A stretch of DNA of 64,000 bases. Origin: CAYUCJ01 sp049282265 (GTDB lineage Bacteria; Desulfobacterota; DSM-4660; Desulfatiglandales; Desulfatiglandaceae). Positions 1 to 8,490 of this stretch are shown in pieces. The notes under the pieces were generated by a model, which searched no databases, was not told the DNA's origin, and saw only the letters and a program-made list of their open reading frames with translations. Every line of letters starts with the position of its first letter. Position 1 is the stretch's first letter. The position numbers and the translations under genes were made by a program. The stretch is taken from assembly GCA_049282265.1 (NCBI GenBank), contig JBAPTR010000199.1:77924-141923 (forward strand). The letters are read 5' to 3'.

Positions 1-1
1 C

Positions 2-2275
2 AGGAGTGATCACTGCAACCACAACACCTTCAAAGGCCTTTTTCATTATCACGATCTGGTTACCGGACATCATGAAACGGTGGACAACCTCTTCAAGACC
101 TGCATCGAAAAACCGACCCTTGAGATAAAAGAAAAACGGGATTGGGTCATTTCCGTCCTCTGGGACAACGCCGGTGTCGCACGATTTGACGATGACCACT
201 ATTACGTGATTACAGGCGAAACGCACAACAGTCCTTCCAACATGGAGGCCTACGGCGGCGCCATCACCGGGATTGTCGGCATCTATCGGGACCCCATGGG
301 AACGGGCAAAGGGGCGAAACTGATACTTGGTTTGTATGGATATTGTGTGGGACCGCGGGATTATGAAGGAGAACTGAAACCCCATCTCCACCCGAGAAGA
401 TTACTGGATGGCATTATCGAAGGCGTCAGGGACGGCGGGAACAAAAGCGGCATACCAACTCCTTACGGCCTCTTGCTATTCGATGAAAGCTATCTCGGCA
501 AGTGCCTGGTCTTCGTGACGGCCCTCGGCCTGATGCCGGCGAAAGTTGGAAACCAATCTTCACACGAAAAAGCTGTGCATCCCGGTGACCTTATCGTCAT
601 GTCCGGGGGACAAGTGGGTAAGGACGGCATCCACGGGGTTACGGCCGCATCGGAAACATTCAGCGAACACACCCCCGCGGGCCACGTCCAGATTGGAGAT
701 CCCTACACACAAAAGAAGATGCATGACTTTCTCCTGGAAGCTAGAGATGAGGGTCTTATCGCGTTTATCACCGACAATGGCGGGGGTGGACTTTCCTCAT
801 CTGTGGGTGAATCCGCCCTATTCAGCAATGGCTGCCGAGTGAACTTGGACAGCGTTCCTTTGAAGTATGAAGGGTTGGATCAATGGGAAATCTGGATATC
901 CGAGTCCCAGGAAAGGATGACCATAGCCGTCGACCCGGCGAACCTCGACCGATTCATGAAGCTCTCGGAAAAGCACTCCGTGGATAGCACGGTTATCGGT
1001 GAGTACAATGATTCGGGAATCCTTCAATTAAGTTACAAAGGAAAGGTCTGCGCCCACGTTCACATGGACTTGCTGAAATCAGATTTTCCCCAGTGGGAGT
1101 TTGACGCGGAATGGAACCCACCCGAGACCCGCGGCCTGGCCGAACCGGTAATCAGCGAACCTGAGAGACACGGAGAGATTCTGAAGTCCATACTGTGCCG
1201 CCCCAACATTTGTGCCAGGGACTGGATTTCAAGGCAGTATGATCACGAAGTTCAAGGGGGTAGCGTGGTCAAGCCGCTGGTGGGAATCCACCGGGATATA
1301 CCGAGCGATGCCTGTGTCATTCGGCCGATCCTGGACTCCACCAAAGGGCTTGCCGTTTCCCAGGCCCTCAACCCCTGTTATTCGAAGATCGATACTTACC
1401 CAATGGTTGCGGCAACCATCGATGAAGCAGTGCGAAAAGTTGTGGCCGTGGGAGGCGATCCCGAACAGATGGGCGGCGTGGACAACTTCTGCTGGCCCAC
1501 CATCCAATATCACCCTCGTCGAAATCCCGACGGTAAATACAAAGCCGCTCAACTGGTTCGCGCCAATTGGGCACTGAGGGACTATTGCCTCGCCTATGGG
1601 ATTCCCCTGCTCTCGGGTAAAGACAGTATGTACATTGATGGAAACCTGGAGGGGCCGTTCGGCGAAAGAAGGAAGATTTCCGGCCTGCCGACGCTCCTCT
1701 TTACGGTCAGCACGGTTATTGAAGATGTCCGCAAGTGTGTCACCATGGACGTCAAGTTTCCAGGTGACCTCCTCTATGTCCTGGGCGAAACCCGCAATGA
1801 ACTGGGAGGCAGCGAATATTACCAGATGATGCATGCCCTGGGTCTCAATGTTCCAACGGTCGACGCCAAGGCTTTCTTCCCCCTCTACAGAGCGCTCCAC
1901 AGGGCTATGCTGGAAGACCTTGTCACATCCAGCCATGCGATTTCCCGAGGTGGTCTCGCCGTTCATCTGGCCCTTACCGCCATGGGTGGGGATCTCGGCC
2001 TGGACGTTCATTTGGATGCGGTTCCGGGTTCTTCCGGCCTTGAGGCTGCCCAAGTCTTGTATTCGGAATCTTGCGGTCGTTTCTTAGTGACCGTAGATCC
2101 CTCACGGAAAAGCAGATTCGAGGGATATTTTTCCGGGATGAGGTTTAGGGAGATAGGCGTCGTGACTCCTGTGCCCTCCCTGATTGTAAGAAATGAACGC
2201 GGAAAACCCATGATTGATGAAGATATTTCGCAGCTCAAGAAATGCTGGAATGAGCCATTTGGAGATCTGACATGA
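2..2275 (+). CDS. purL: Phosphoribosylformylglycinamidine synthase, PurL (synthetase) part; 5' end outside window
   Basis: Synthetase component of FGAM synthase, the ATP- and glutamine-dependent fourth step of purine synthesis, acting in the cytoplasm with the glutaminase PurQ encoded next. The frame is open from base 2 and already reads SDHCNHNTF there, the conserved active-site His region (usually SEHCxHxTF), so the GTG at 80 is internal and the real start lies before the window. Other visible signatures are GETHNSPS, DNGGGGLSSSVGE, GGVDNFCWP and SGKDSM, the two ATP-grasp-like AIRS repeats of PurL. 757 codons are visible. The stop overlaps purQ as ATGA, indicating translational coupling. 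Whether a PurS segment is fused at the N-terminus, as in some deltaproteobacteria, cannot be seen. Confidence 0.95.
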   Translation, partial: RSDHCNHNTFKGLFHYHDLVTGHHETVDNLFKTCIEKPTLEIKEKRDWVISVLWDNAGVARFDDDHYYVITGETHNSPSNMEAYGGAITGIVGIYRDPMGTGKGAKLILGLYGYCVGPRDYEGELKPHLHPRRLLDGIIEGVRDGGNKSGIPTPYGLLLFDESYLGKCLVFVTALGLMPAKVGNQSSHEKAVHPGDLIVMSGGQVGKDGIHGVTAASETFSEHTPAGHVQIGDPYTQKKMHDFLLEARDEGLIAFITDNGGGGLSSSVGESALFSNGCRVNLDSVPLKYEGLDQWEIWISESQERMTIAVDPANLDRFMKLSEKHSVDSTVIGEYNDSGILQLSYKGKVCAHVHMDLLKSDFPQWEFDAEWNPPETRGLAEPVISEPERHGEILKSILCRPNICARDWISRQYDHEVQGGSVVKPLVGIHRDIPSDACVIRPILDSTKGLAVSQALNPCYSKIDTYPMVAATIDEAVRKVVAVGGDPEQMGGVDNFCWPTIQYHPRRNPDGKYKAAQLVRANWALRDYCLAYGIPLLSGKDSMYIDGNLEGPFGERRKISGLPTLLFTVSTVIEDVRKCVTMDVKFPGDLLYVLGETRNELGGSEYYQMMHALGLNVPTVDAKAFFPLYRALHRAMLEDLVTSSHAISRGGLAVHLALTAMGGDLGLDVHLDAVPGSSGLEAAQVLYSESCGRFLVTVDPSRKSRFEGYFSGMRFREIGVVTPVPSLIVRNERGKPMIDEDISQLKKCWNEPFGDLT

Positions 2276-3096
2276 CATCCGTAAAGGCATTGGTGCTTAC
2301 CGGTTATGGATTGAATTGTGATTACGAGACGGATTACGCTCTTCGTCTTGCCGGGGCCGAGTCCTCAAGGGTACATATTAACGAAGTGATTTCCGGATAC
2401 GGGAGCAATTTAGAGGACTTTCAAATTCTTGTTTTCGGAGGGGGCTTCAGCTGGGGTGATGACCACGGTGCGGGCGTCCTCATGGCGTCCAAGCTCAAAC
2501 GGCATCTCGGGGACGATATTGCCCGTTTTATCGATGACGGGAAGCTCATCCTCGGAATTTGCAACGGCTTTCAATGTCTTGTGAACCTGGGTCTTCTTCC
2601 CGCCTTTGATGACCGTTATGATGAGCGGCGGACTGCCCTCGCCTGCAATGATAGCGGAAATTTTATCAACACCTGGGTCAAGCTGAAAATCAACACGGAT
2701 TCTCCGTGTATATTTACGAGGGGTCTTTCAACCATCGATCTCCCCGTAAGACACGGCGAAGGGAAGTTTTTTGCCTCGGAAGAAGACCTCATGCGCCTTT
2801 TCAAGGATAATCAGGTGGTGCTTCAGTACGCCGATCCCGAAGGTGACGAGGCCCGGGGCGCATGGCCCTGGAATCCCAACGGCTCTCTTCGGGACATTGC
2901 CGGAATCTGTGACTCCACGGGAAGGGTATTCGGACTCATGCCCCATCCGGAGGCCTTTAATCACTCCACGAACCATCCCGAATGGACCCGACGAAAACAG
3001 GAACTTCTCCGCCGGGGGGAGGCCTTCCATTCTGAAGAGGGGCAGGGCATCCTGATCTTCAGGAATGCCGTTGAATATCTAGCCTCGACCCTGTAG
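2272..3096 (+). CDS. purQ: Phosphoribosylformylglycinamidine synthase, glutaminase subunit PurQ
   Basis: Class I glutamine amidotransferase that releases ammonia for the PurL-catalysed amidation of FGAR. 274 residues. The nucleophile elbow GICNGFQ places Cys at residue 97, and the His/Glu pair is in GLMPHPEAF near the C-terminus. FGGGFSWGDDHGAG near residues 55-68 is typical of PurQ. The ATG overlaps the purL stop by 4 bases, so the two subunits should be made together. The protein is longer than the roughly 230-residue Bacillus-type PurQ and closer to the long deltaproteobacterial form. Family identity is clear. Confidence 0.95.
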   Translation: MTSVKALVLTGYGLNCDYETDYALRLAGAESSRVHINEVISGYGSNLEDFQILVFGGGFSWGDDHGAGVLMASKLKRHLGDDIARFIDDGKLILGICNGFQCLVNLGLLPAFDDRYDERRTALACNDSGNFINTWVKLKINTDSPCIFTRGLSTIDLPVRHGEGKFFASEEDLMRLFKDNQVVLQYADPEGDEARGAWPWNPNGSLRDIAGICDSTGRVFGLMPHPEAFNHSTNHPEWTRRKQELLRRGEAFHSEEGQGILIFRNAVEYLASTL

Positions 3097-3180
3097 GCTT
3101 CTGTTATTCCCTTTGGGGTTCCGTTCTAACCCGGATGTCTCATCCCGTTATGCGCGGGACTGTGACGAAGGAAATTTCTC

Positions 3181-3209
3181 TTGACCCACCCTCACCCTTG
3201 TAGTATGTC
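3181..3209 (+). promoter_or_regulatory. Possible sigma70-type promoter before the 46-residue ORF
   Basis: TTGACC at 3181-3186 is a good -35. With a 17-base spacer the -10 would be TATGTC (3204-3209), which is weak. The position between purQ and the small ORF is sensible, but the match is only moderate. Confidence 0.25.
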
Positions 3210-3243
3210 TATTTTTTGAAACCGCTTGAGAGGAGATAGTGCT

Positions 3244-3384
3244 ATGAGTTCTAATATGAAAAAACTGAAACTTGTCCGGGCAAGGAGGTCAAGACCCAAC
3301 AAGAAGAATATTAAGACCTCTATGATGAGGCTCCAGGAAAACCATGCGGCCTTGAAGGCCCTGGAAGAAAAGAGAGAGGACTGA
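3244..3384 (+). CDS. Small basic protein of 46 residues, unknown function
   Basis: A short ORF starting at ATG 3244 after a strong ribosome binding site (GAGAGGAG, 3228-3235) and ending at TGA 3382-3384, followed about 45 bases later by a textbook terminator. The protein begins MSSNMKKLKLVRARRS, with a Lys/Arg-rich N-terminal half, then a Met/Leu/Glu-rich stretch likely to be one helix (about residues 27-45). No signal peptide, membrane segment or Cys pairs. It is a monocistronic unit on its own. The good SD, the terminator and the biased composition suggest it is translated. I do not recognise a family; nucleic-acid binding would be a guess from charge only. Confidence 0.55.
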   Translation: MSSNMKKLKLVRARRSRPNKKNIKTSMMRLQENHAALKALEEKRED

Positions 3385-3428
3385 ATCCGAAGGGTCTTTC
3401 CCTTCAGAAACGTCTTTTCAAATCCGAT

Positions 3429-3454
3429 CCGCTTCCCTGGAAGCGGTTTTTTTT
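3429..3454 (+). terminator. Rho-independent terminator after the 46-residue ORF
   Basis: Inverted repeat CCGCTTC/GAAGCGG (3429-3446) with a 4-base loop, followed by eight T residues (3447-3454). It ends the small transcription unit and possibly any purLQ read-through. Confidence 0.85.
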
Positions 3455-3474
3455 GATCCCTTCTTGATGGAACC

Positions 3475-3504
3475 GTAAAAAGTCCGGTCCTCAGGACTTT
3501 TTAC
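3475..3504. repeat. Perfect 11-bp inverted repeat (hairpin) in the 3.4-3.9 kb gap
   Basis: GTAAAAAGTCC at 3475-3485 is followed after 8 bases by its exact complement GGACTTTTTAC (3494-3504). The preceding TGATGGAACC resembles the reverse complement of GATTCCATCA seen at the right edge of the repeat copy near 33.2 kb, so this hairpin may be the outer edge of the larger dispersed repeat. The gap 3385-3930 holds the terminator, this hairpin and repeat copy 1, and no gene. Confidence 0.6.
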
Positions 3505-3637
3505 TCAAGGAGATCGAAAAGTGTGATTTTTGATCTTCTTACAAATCAACGGGTTGCCATGCACCCCATTGACTTGCGCGCCCGTCCATGGGCACGATGA
3601 TGACTTCTAACTAAGTCGTCTCATCCGCCGGAGTCAA

Positions 3638-3832
3638 GGAGCCGAACCTGACACTCTTTTTCGGACCCTTTCTAAACACTTCGGAGGGAATGGACGCCGA
3701 ATTGGGGTTTAGCGTAAATTCATAGAAGCGCGTGGGGTTTGGAGACGTAAACCCCAAATAGTCGTCCATGTCAGTGTTTGGTGCAAGTGCACCATGAGAA
3801 AGGGTCTGAAAAAGAGTGTCAGGTTCGGCTCC
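3638..3832 (-). repeat. Dispersed hairpin repeat family A, copy 1 (core, inverted orientation)
   Basis: About 195 bp bounded by near-perfect 36-bp terminal inverted repeats (3638-3673 and 3797-3832, one mismatch), with an inner inverted repeat around the motif TTTGGGGTTTA / TAAACCCCAAAT. The core matches copies at 6.0, 33.0 and 37.4 kb but in the opposite orientation. Its outer flanks (3611-3637 and 3833-3884) match the flanks of the 33.0 kb copy in the same orientation. No ORF of note; MITE- or REP-like and non-coding. Confidence 0.85.
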
Positions 3833-3930
3833 TCTTCGTAACTCATAGGCTGCCGCTTGCGGCATAAACCAGCTTTTTACAAAGCCATCCTTCTTTGTTG
3901 AGATTCGGGAAGTCCCGGAAAGGAGTCGTC

Positions 3931-5184
3931 ATGAAAGAAGTCGTTATCGTTTCAGCCTGCCGCACGGCAGTCGGCGCTTTTGGAGGAACCCTTCGCGATC
4001 TCAACGCCGCCCTTCTTGGAAGTATCACCATGAAAGAGGCCGTCAGGCGAGCGGGTGTCGATCCGGCCCTTATTGATGACGTCCGATATGGTTGTTGTGT
4101 TGAGCCGGCGGATGCCTTGAATGTGGCACGCGTATCCGCCCTCATGGCCGGCATTCCCGACACGGTTCCTGCGGTGACAGTCAACCGCGTCTGCATTTCC
4201 GGGATGGAGGCGGCCGTTTCCGGAATGGCCATGATTCAGGCCGACCTAGCCGATATCATCCTGGCCGGAGGTGTGGAACACATGTCCGGTATCCCCTACT
4301 CGGTTCCCAACGCACGATGGGGCTGTCGTCTCCAGGATCATGTGTTTGTGGACAACATGATCCATGCACTCCACTGCGGATCCCATCTGATTCCCCACCC
4401 GGAGGATGGTCCTGTAAAAGAAGGCATGCCTCTCGAACTCTTCAAAGGCAAACCTTACATCATGGGACACACGGCTGAATTTATCGCCCAACTCCACAAC
4501 ATCAGCAGGGAAGAGATGGATGAAGTGGCCCTTCGGAGTCACAACAACGCGGAGAGGGCCACTCAAGAGGGCTTTTTCAGCGAAGAGATCGTACCCATAG
4601 AGGTCCCCCAGAAAAAGAAACGGCCCCCCGTTGTTTTTGACAAAGACGAGCATTTTCGCCCTGGGCTCACCATGGAAGACCTAAAGAAACTGCCACCGGC
4701 CTTTGTTCCCAAGATCGGGAAGGTGACGGCAGGGAATTCCTCTGGAATCAACGACGGGTCCAGCGGCATGGTCATCATGTCCGCGGAAAAGGCGCGTGAT
4801 CTGGGCATCAAACCCATCGCCAAAATCCGCGCCGTGGGTCGGGGCGGATGCCATCCATCCGTCATGGGCCTGAGCCCGGTGCCCGCGGTCAGGAACCTCC
4901 TGGAAAAGAATCCGGACATCAAACTGGAAGATTTTGAACTCATTGAAGTTAATGAGGCGTTCGCCGCCCAATACATCGCCTGCGAAAGAGAATTGGGCCT
5001 CAATCGCGAAATAACCAACATCAACGGCTCCGGAATCGGTCTCGGGCACCCCGTGGGATCGACCGGGTGCAGAATCATGGTCACTCTGATCTATGGCATG
5101 AAGAAGCACGGTAAGGGCCTTGGACTCGCGACCCTTTGTGGCGGAGGCGGGGTCTCCATGGCGTGTGCGCTGGAGATGGTCTAA
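3931..5184 (+). CDS. Thiolase (acetyl-CoA C-acyltransferase family)
   Basis: Thiolase-fold enzyme, most likely cleaving 3-ketoacyl-CoA to acetyl-CoA (or condensing acetyl-CoA). 417 residues, slightly longer than the usual 390-400. The acylated Cys is Cys88 in NRVCISGMEA, the His base is in GIGLGHPVGSTG, and the second Cys is in LCGGGGVS near the C-terminus, so the catalytic triad is complete. ATG 3931 is chosen because GGAAAGGAG lies just upstream; earlier in-frame starts have no SD. Single gene between a family A repeat and convergent recO (8 bases apart). It could serve the beta-oxidation steps after aromatic ring opening encoded at 30-34 kb, but that is inference. Confidence 0.9.
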   Translation: MKEVVIVSACRTAVGAFGGTLRDLNAALLGSITMKEAVRRAGVDPALIDDVRYGCCVEPADALNVARVSALMAGIPDTVPAVTVNRVCISGMEAAVSGMAMIQADLADIILAGGVEHMSGIPYSVPNARWGCRLQDHVFVDNMIHALHCGSHLIPHPEDGPVKEGMPLELFKGKPYIMGHTAEFIAQLHNISREEMDEVALRSHNNAERATQEGFFSEEIVPIEVPQKKKRPPVVFDKDEHFRPGLTMEDLKKLPPAFVPKIGKVTAGNSSGINDGSSGMVIMSAEKARDLGIKPIAKIRAVGRGGCHPSVMGLSPVPAVRNLLEKNPDIKLEDFELIEVNEAFAAQYIACERELGLNREITNINGSGIGLGHPVGSTGCRIMVTLIYGMKKHGKGLGLATLCGGGGVSMACALEMV

Positions 5185-5191
5185 TTGTTCT

Positions 5192-5962
5192 TCATGAAAG
5201 GTAGGCTAATGTCTTCAGGCGTTTTTCGATTCGGTATGCGATGTGCTGCTTCAGGACGGGTTGGAGTTCCTGCAGCACATTGGCGCCCAAATCAAATGAT
5301 TCGTTCTCAGGCCACCATCCCGATTGAAGGCCTTCCAGAAAGTTCACGCTGATCGGACCCAGTCCCGGTGAACCGGCTGTTTCACGTTCACACTTGAGAC
5401 AGGCAATCCCTCCTCTCGCACACTGAAAAGCAGCCCTCCCCTCCCCGTGATAAGGCCGCCCGCATCTGCAGCATTTGTCGAGCTGGATACGAAATCCTCC
5501 GAGGGTCATGGCCCTGGCTTCAAACAAGGCGCGAATAACGGCCCCGTTCACACCTTCATGTAATGCATTAAATACTTTACTTAACAATTTAAACATATTG
5601 GCATCCGGGACATTAACCGGAAAGAGCATTTCGGTCAGCTCCACCAGGTAGCCGGCAAGGGAAACCAACGTATAGTCGGATCGGAGAGAAGGAAAATTCT
5701 CGAGGAGTTTGCCGGAATGTAGAAAGTAGAAGTCATATCCCGGCTTGATGGAATATTCCAGACTGGAAAGGGAAAAGAGATCCAGGCAGTTGACAAATCG
5801 TTTTCGGCTCCTCCGTGCACCCTTGGCAATGCCCTTCAAGCGACCTTTTTCAGCCGTAAAAAAGGTGACAATGAGATCCGACTCACCAACTTCTCTGGTG
5901 CGCAGGATAATGGAAGGAGATACCTGTGCGTTCATGACATGATAGCCGGTTGGGCATTCCAT
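5192..5962 (-). CDS. recO: DNA repair protein RecO
   Basis: Recombination mediator that helps load RecA on SSB-coated gaps with RecR. 256 residues from ATG 5962. The N-terminal OB fold reads IILRTREVGESDLIV and GIAKGARRSRKRF, diagnostic of RecO. A Cys4 zinc site is visible (Cys164/165, Cys167, then Cys188 and Cys191 in CLKC). A second in-frame ATG at 5935 (residue 10) would give 247 residues; neither start has a clear SD, so the start is uncertain. Convergent with the thiolase and isolated from other repair genes. Confidence 0.9.
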   Translation of the reverse strand: MECPTGYHVMNAQVSPSIILRTREVGESDLIVTFFTAEKGRLKGIAKGARRSRKRFVNCLDLFSLSSLEYSIKPGYDFYFLHSGKLLENFPSLRSDYTLVSLAGYLVELTEMLFPVNVPDANMFKLLSKVFNALHEGVNGAVIRALFEARAMTLGGFRIQLDKCCRCGRPYHGEGRAAFQCARGGIACLKCERETAGSPGLGPISVNFLEGLQSGWWPENESFDLGANVLQELQPVLKQHIAYRIEKRLKTLAYLS

Positions 5963-6019
5963 ACCGGTTTGGCTGTTTCAGAAGTCTTGCAACGAAGTCC
6001 CGTTATTCGCTGGAACTCA

Positions 6020-6216
6020 GGAGCGGATCCTGAGGGTCTTTTTCGGACGCTTTCTCATAGTGCACATGGCTCGGGGCTTCGACATGGATGACTATTTGGG
6101 GTTCACGCCTCCCAAACCCTACGCAACACCAGTGTGTACCGCTAAACCCCAAATGGGCGTCCATCCCCTCCGGAGTGTTTAGAAAGCGTCCGAAAAAGAG
6201 TGTCAGGGCCTGCTCC
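6020..6216 (+). repeat. Dispersed hairpin repeat family A, copy 2
   Basis: Fills most of the gap 5963-6272. Left arm with CTGAGGGTCTTTTTCGGACG, right arm AGAAAGCGTCCGAAAAAGAG, and an inner pair TTTGGGGTTCA / GCTAAACCCCAAAT. Orientation as in the 33.0 kb copy. The flank 6217-6268 also aligns with the right flank of copies 1 and 3 (a GCCGCTGTTTGCGG-type hairpin). More diverged than copies 1 and 3. Confidence 0.8.
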
Positions 6217-6272
6217 CGTTCGTTGCTTGTAGCCGCTGTTTGCGGTATGAGGCAGCTTCCTACACCGTGGAT

Positions 6273-7796
6273 CTACTGCTCCCCCCCGTAAAGTTCCTTG
6301 ATCTTGGCCCTGTCAGGGCTGCCATCCTTTTGAAGAGGGAATTCAGTCACGAACTGGACGTACCGTGGCTTCTTGTATCTTGCAATGCGCCCTCCCACGA
6401 ATTCGATGAGTTCCGTCGCCTCGAGTCGCTGGCCTGACTTCAGACGGCAGACGGCCTTTATCCCCTCCTTCCATTTGGGGTCAGGTACGCCGAAAACCAC
6501 GGTGGCGTCAATGGCCGGGTGCTCCAGAATGACTTTCTCGACCTCGGCAGGATAGACATTCTCCCCGCCCGGCTTGATCAGTTCTTTTTCCGCTTTTCGG
6601 CCGGCGTACCACAGGAAACCTTTCTCATCAAAGCGACCGAGGTCCCCTGTGTGGTGTCTCCCCCCTCTGAAGGTGTGCGCGCTGTCTTCAGGAAGGTTCC
6701 AATATCCCTTGAAGACCATGGGTCCCTTGACTGTTATCTCGCCCACTTCTCCGGCTGATACCGGCAGATCATCATCACCCACGAGTCGCACATCAGCTAG
6801 GGGAAACATTCTCCCAGCGGATCCCGGTCTCTCATTGTAAGAAGTGAGGGTGGCAAAGCCTGAGGTTTCCGTCTGGCCGTAGAGGCAGTAAAAAGTTCCA
6901 CCGGTTATTTCCTGGTATTGTTCAATGACTTCCGGTGATTCCAGGCCCAGGACCGCCCGCAGGGAACTGATATTCCCTTTGGTTTTCGCGTGTTCATCGA
7001 GGATCGAGGAAAGAATGGGCGCAAAATCAAACATGAAGGAGACCTTGCGTTCAAGTATCAAGTCCAGTGCCTTTTTCGCGTCGAATTTGCTCATATTGAC
7101 ATTGACAGCCCCCGCATGGAAGCTGGAGGTGGCCATAAAAAGGCCTCCCACATGAAACAAGGGCAACAGGTTGAGGTGTACATCTTCATGCGTTAAATTA
7201 CACAACCACCCGAAATGCATGTCAATGCACAGTCCATTGCCGTGGCTTAACAGGGCACCTCTGGGTCTCCCTGCCACGGCGGCCGTGTGGATAATCACAA
7301 ATCCATCGTCAGAGGAAACTTCAGCAGGCACAAAATCCTCTCCAGCATCCAGCAGACTTGCGAAATCTTCGGGCCCTTTTCCTCCAGTGCCCATGGCAAT
7401 AAAGTGCTCCACAGAAGGGAGATCGTTTCTCAGCAATTGAATGATCTCCTGGAACGAATCGTCGGCAAAAACCATTTTGGGTTCGCAATCATTCAGGTTG
7501 TATTTCATCTCCTCTGCCGAGAGTCGCCAGTTAATGGGCAGCACGATGGCGCCTAAGGCCGCCACCGCCCCGTAGATCAGGAAATACTCAAGGCTGTTCT
7601 TGGCCAGTACACCCAACCGGTCGCCTTTTTGAATCCCTTTCTTCTGGAGACCGGCAGCCAATCTGTCCACCTGTTTCTTGTATCCGGCAAACGTGATCGT
7701 CCTGCCGTCATCCACCTCAAACCAGGCGTCATAATCTGCGAAAGAAACGGCGTTTCGTCTGATGACGTCATAGAAGGTAAAATCGCTGAGTCCCAT
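6273..7796 (-). CDS. AMP-dependent acyl-CoA synthetase/ligase (ANL superfamily)
   Basis: Adenylates a carboxylic acid and transfers it to CoA. 507 residues. The nucleotide loop is unusual: where the family has YTSGTTGxPKG this protein has HTAAVAGRPRG (about residues 170-180), keeping the Gly/Pro/Gly frame but losing Ser/Thr and the Lys. Other motifs are normal: YGQTETSG, HTGDLGRFDEKGFLWYAGR, and the C-terminal KPGGENVYPAEVE. Last gene of the minus-strand liv operon, with a terminator between it and the lipoprotein gene, so it may be transcribed partly on its own. SD AAGGGA lies about 10 bases before ATG 7796. The substrate cannot be read from sequence; a medium-chain, alicyclic or aromatic acid would suit the context. 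Confidence 0.85.
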   Translation of the reverse strand: MGLSDFTFYDVIRRNAVSFADYDAWFEVDDGRTITFAGYKKQVDRLAAGLQKKGIQKGDRLGVLAKNSLEYFLIYGAVAALGAIVLPINWRLSAEEMKYNLNDCEPKMVFADDSFQEIIQLLRNDLPSVEHFIAMGTGGKGPEDFASLLDAGEDFVPAEVSSDDGFVIIHTAAVAGRPRGALLSHGNGLCIDMHFGWLCNLTHEDVHLNLLPLFHVGGLFMATSSFHAGAVNVNMSKFDAKKALDLILERKVSFMFDFAPILSSILDEHAKTKGNISSLRAVLGLESPEVIEQYQEITGGTFYCLYGQTETSGFATLTSYNERPGSAGRMFPLADVRLVGDDDLPVSAGEVGEITVKGPMVFKGYWNLPEDSAHTFRGGRHHTGDLGRFDEKGFLWYAGRKAEKELIKPGGENVYPAEVEKVILEHPAIDATVVFGVPDPKWKEGIKAVCRLKSGQRLEATELIEFVGGRIARYKKPRYVQFVTEFPLQKDGSPDRAKIKELYGGEQ

Positions 7797-7835
7797 GTCT
7801 CAAATCCCTTCAAAAAATCGCGAAGAACAAACAAT

Positions 7836-7878
7836 AAAAAAGGGTCAGGCCTCACTGCAGAATGCCAAGGCCTGACCC
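7836..7878 (-). terminator. Rho-independent terminator between the lipoprotein gene and the acyl-CoA ligase
   Basis: Perfect 11-bp stem GGGTCAGGCCT/AGGCCTGACCC (7842-7852 and 7868-7878) with a 15-base loop. On the minus strand it is followed by six T residues (7841-7836). It sits 16 bases after the stop of the lipoprotein gene and should end or attenuate the liv transcript. Confidence 0.85.
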
Positions 7879-7893
7879 GTCACCAACACAGCT

Positions 7894-8490
7894 TTACTTC
7901 ACTGTTCCTTCAAAGGGCAGGACCTTGACCATTCCGCCTGCCTTGAATGTAAAGGCGCCTTCGGCAACCTTCACTGGCACTGAATAGATAGGAACACCGT
8001 CCCACCATCTCTCCAGGGCTTGCCAGGCATTCCAGCCGCGCGCCTTCAGGGTGTAGCCTCCGGTTACGAGCAGGCTCAAAAGGGCCGAACGGACCGTAAT
8101 CATAGTAGTACATCTCACCTGATCGGTCTTGCCCGCCGGCAGCCAGTATGAATCGTCATTATTGACGGTCACGACCTGGAATTCTTCGTCAAAGGCCACC
8201 GTGAAAGTTATCCCTTCCAGCAGTACGGGGTAGGGATTCGGATTTTGGATATCAAAAAGAAAGCTCATGGGAAGTGGAGCCCCCCTGTCCCCGGCCTTGC
8301 CTTTTGTTGGTTTGACCTTGCTTGAAAAATACCAATAGCCGTCATATTGAGGCACTTCAAATGAATCCAATGTGATTTTGGGACTAAGAAAGTTTGCGGC
8401 AGTGGGCTTGGTCTGCATACCTGCGCAGGACGCAAGCACAAACGCCAGGGCAAACAGTATGACGGTCAAAAGAACCAGTTTTTTCTTCAT
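7894..8490 (-). CDS. Lipoprotein with a LEA type 2-like (WHy) domain
   Basis: 198 residues from ATG 8490, chosen because GGGAGG precedes it by 7 bases and the protein then opens with a clean lipoprotein signal (MKKKLVLLTVILF, lipobox LASC, Cys22). The mature part has NPNPYPVLLEGITFTVAFD, the pattern of the water-stress/hypersensitive-response (LEA type 2) fold: a beta-sandwich with NPN followed by a hydrophobic strand. Probably anchored in the envelope. Co-directional with livF (gap 93 bases) and followed by a terminator. Function in the transport operon is unknown; an envelope accessory is a guess. Confidence 0.65.
   Translation of the reverse strand: MKKKLVLLTVILFALAFVLASCAGMQTKPTAANFLSPKITLDSFEVPQYDGYWYFSSKVKPTKGKAGDRGAPLPMSFLFDIQNPNPYPVLLEGITFTVAFDEEFQVVTVNNDDSYWLPAGKTDQVRCTTMITVRSALLSLLVTGGYTLKARGWNAWQALERWWDGVPIYSVPVKVAEGAFTFKAGGMVKVLPFEGTVK

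Noticed and set aside
1229..2053. 274-codon open frame on the minus strand inside purL
   Set aside because: Complete overlap with strongly conserved purL motifs; no SD and no recognisable protein. A codon-bias shadow.
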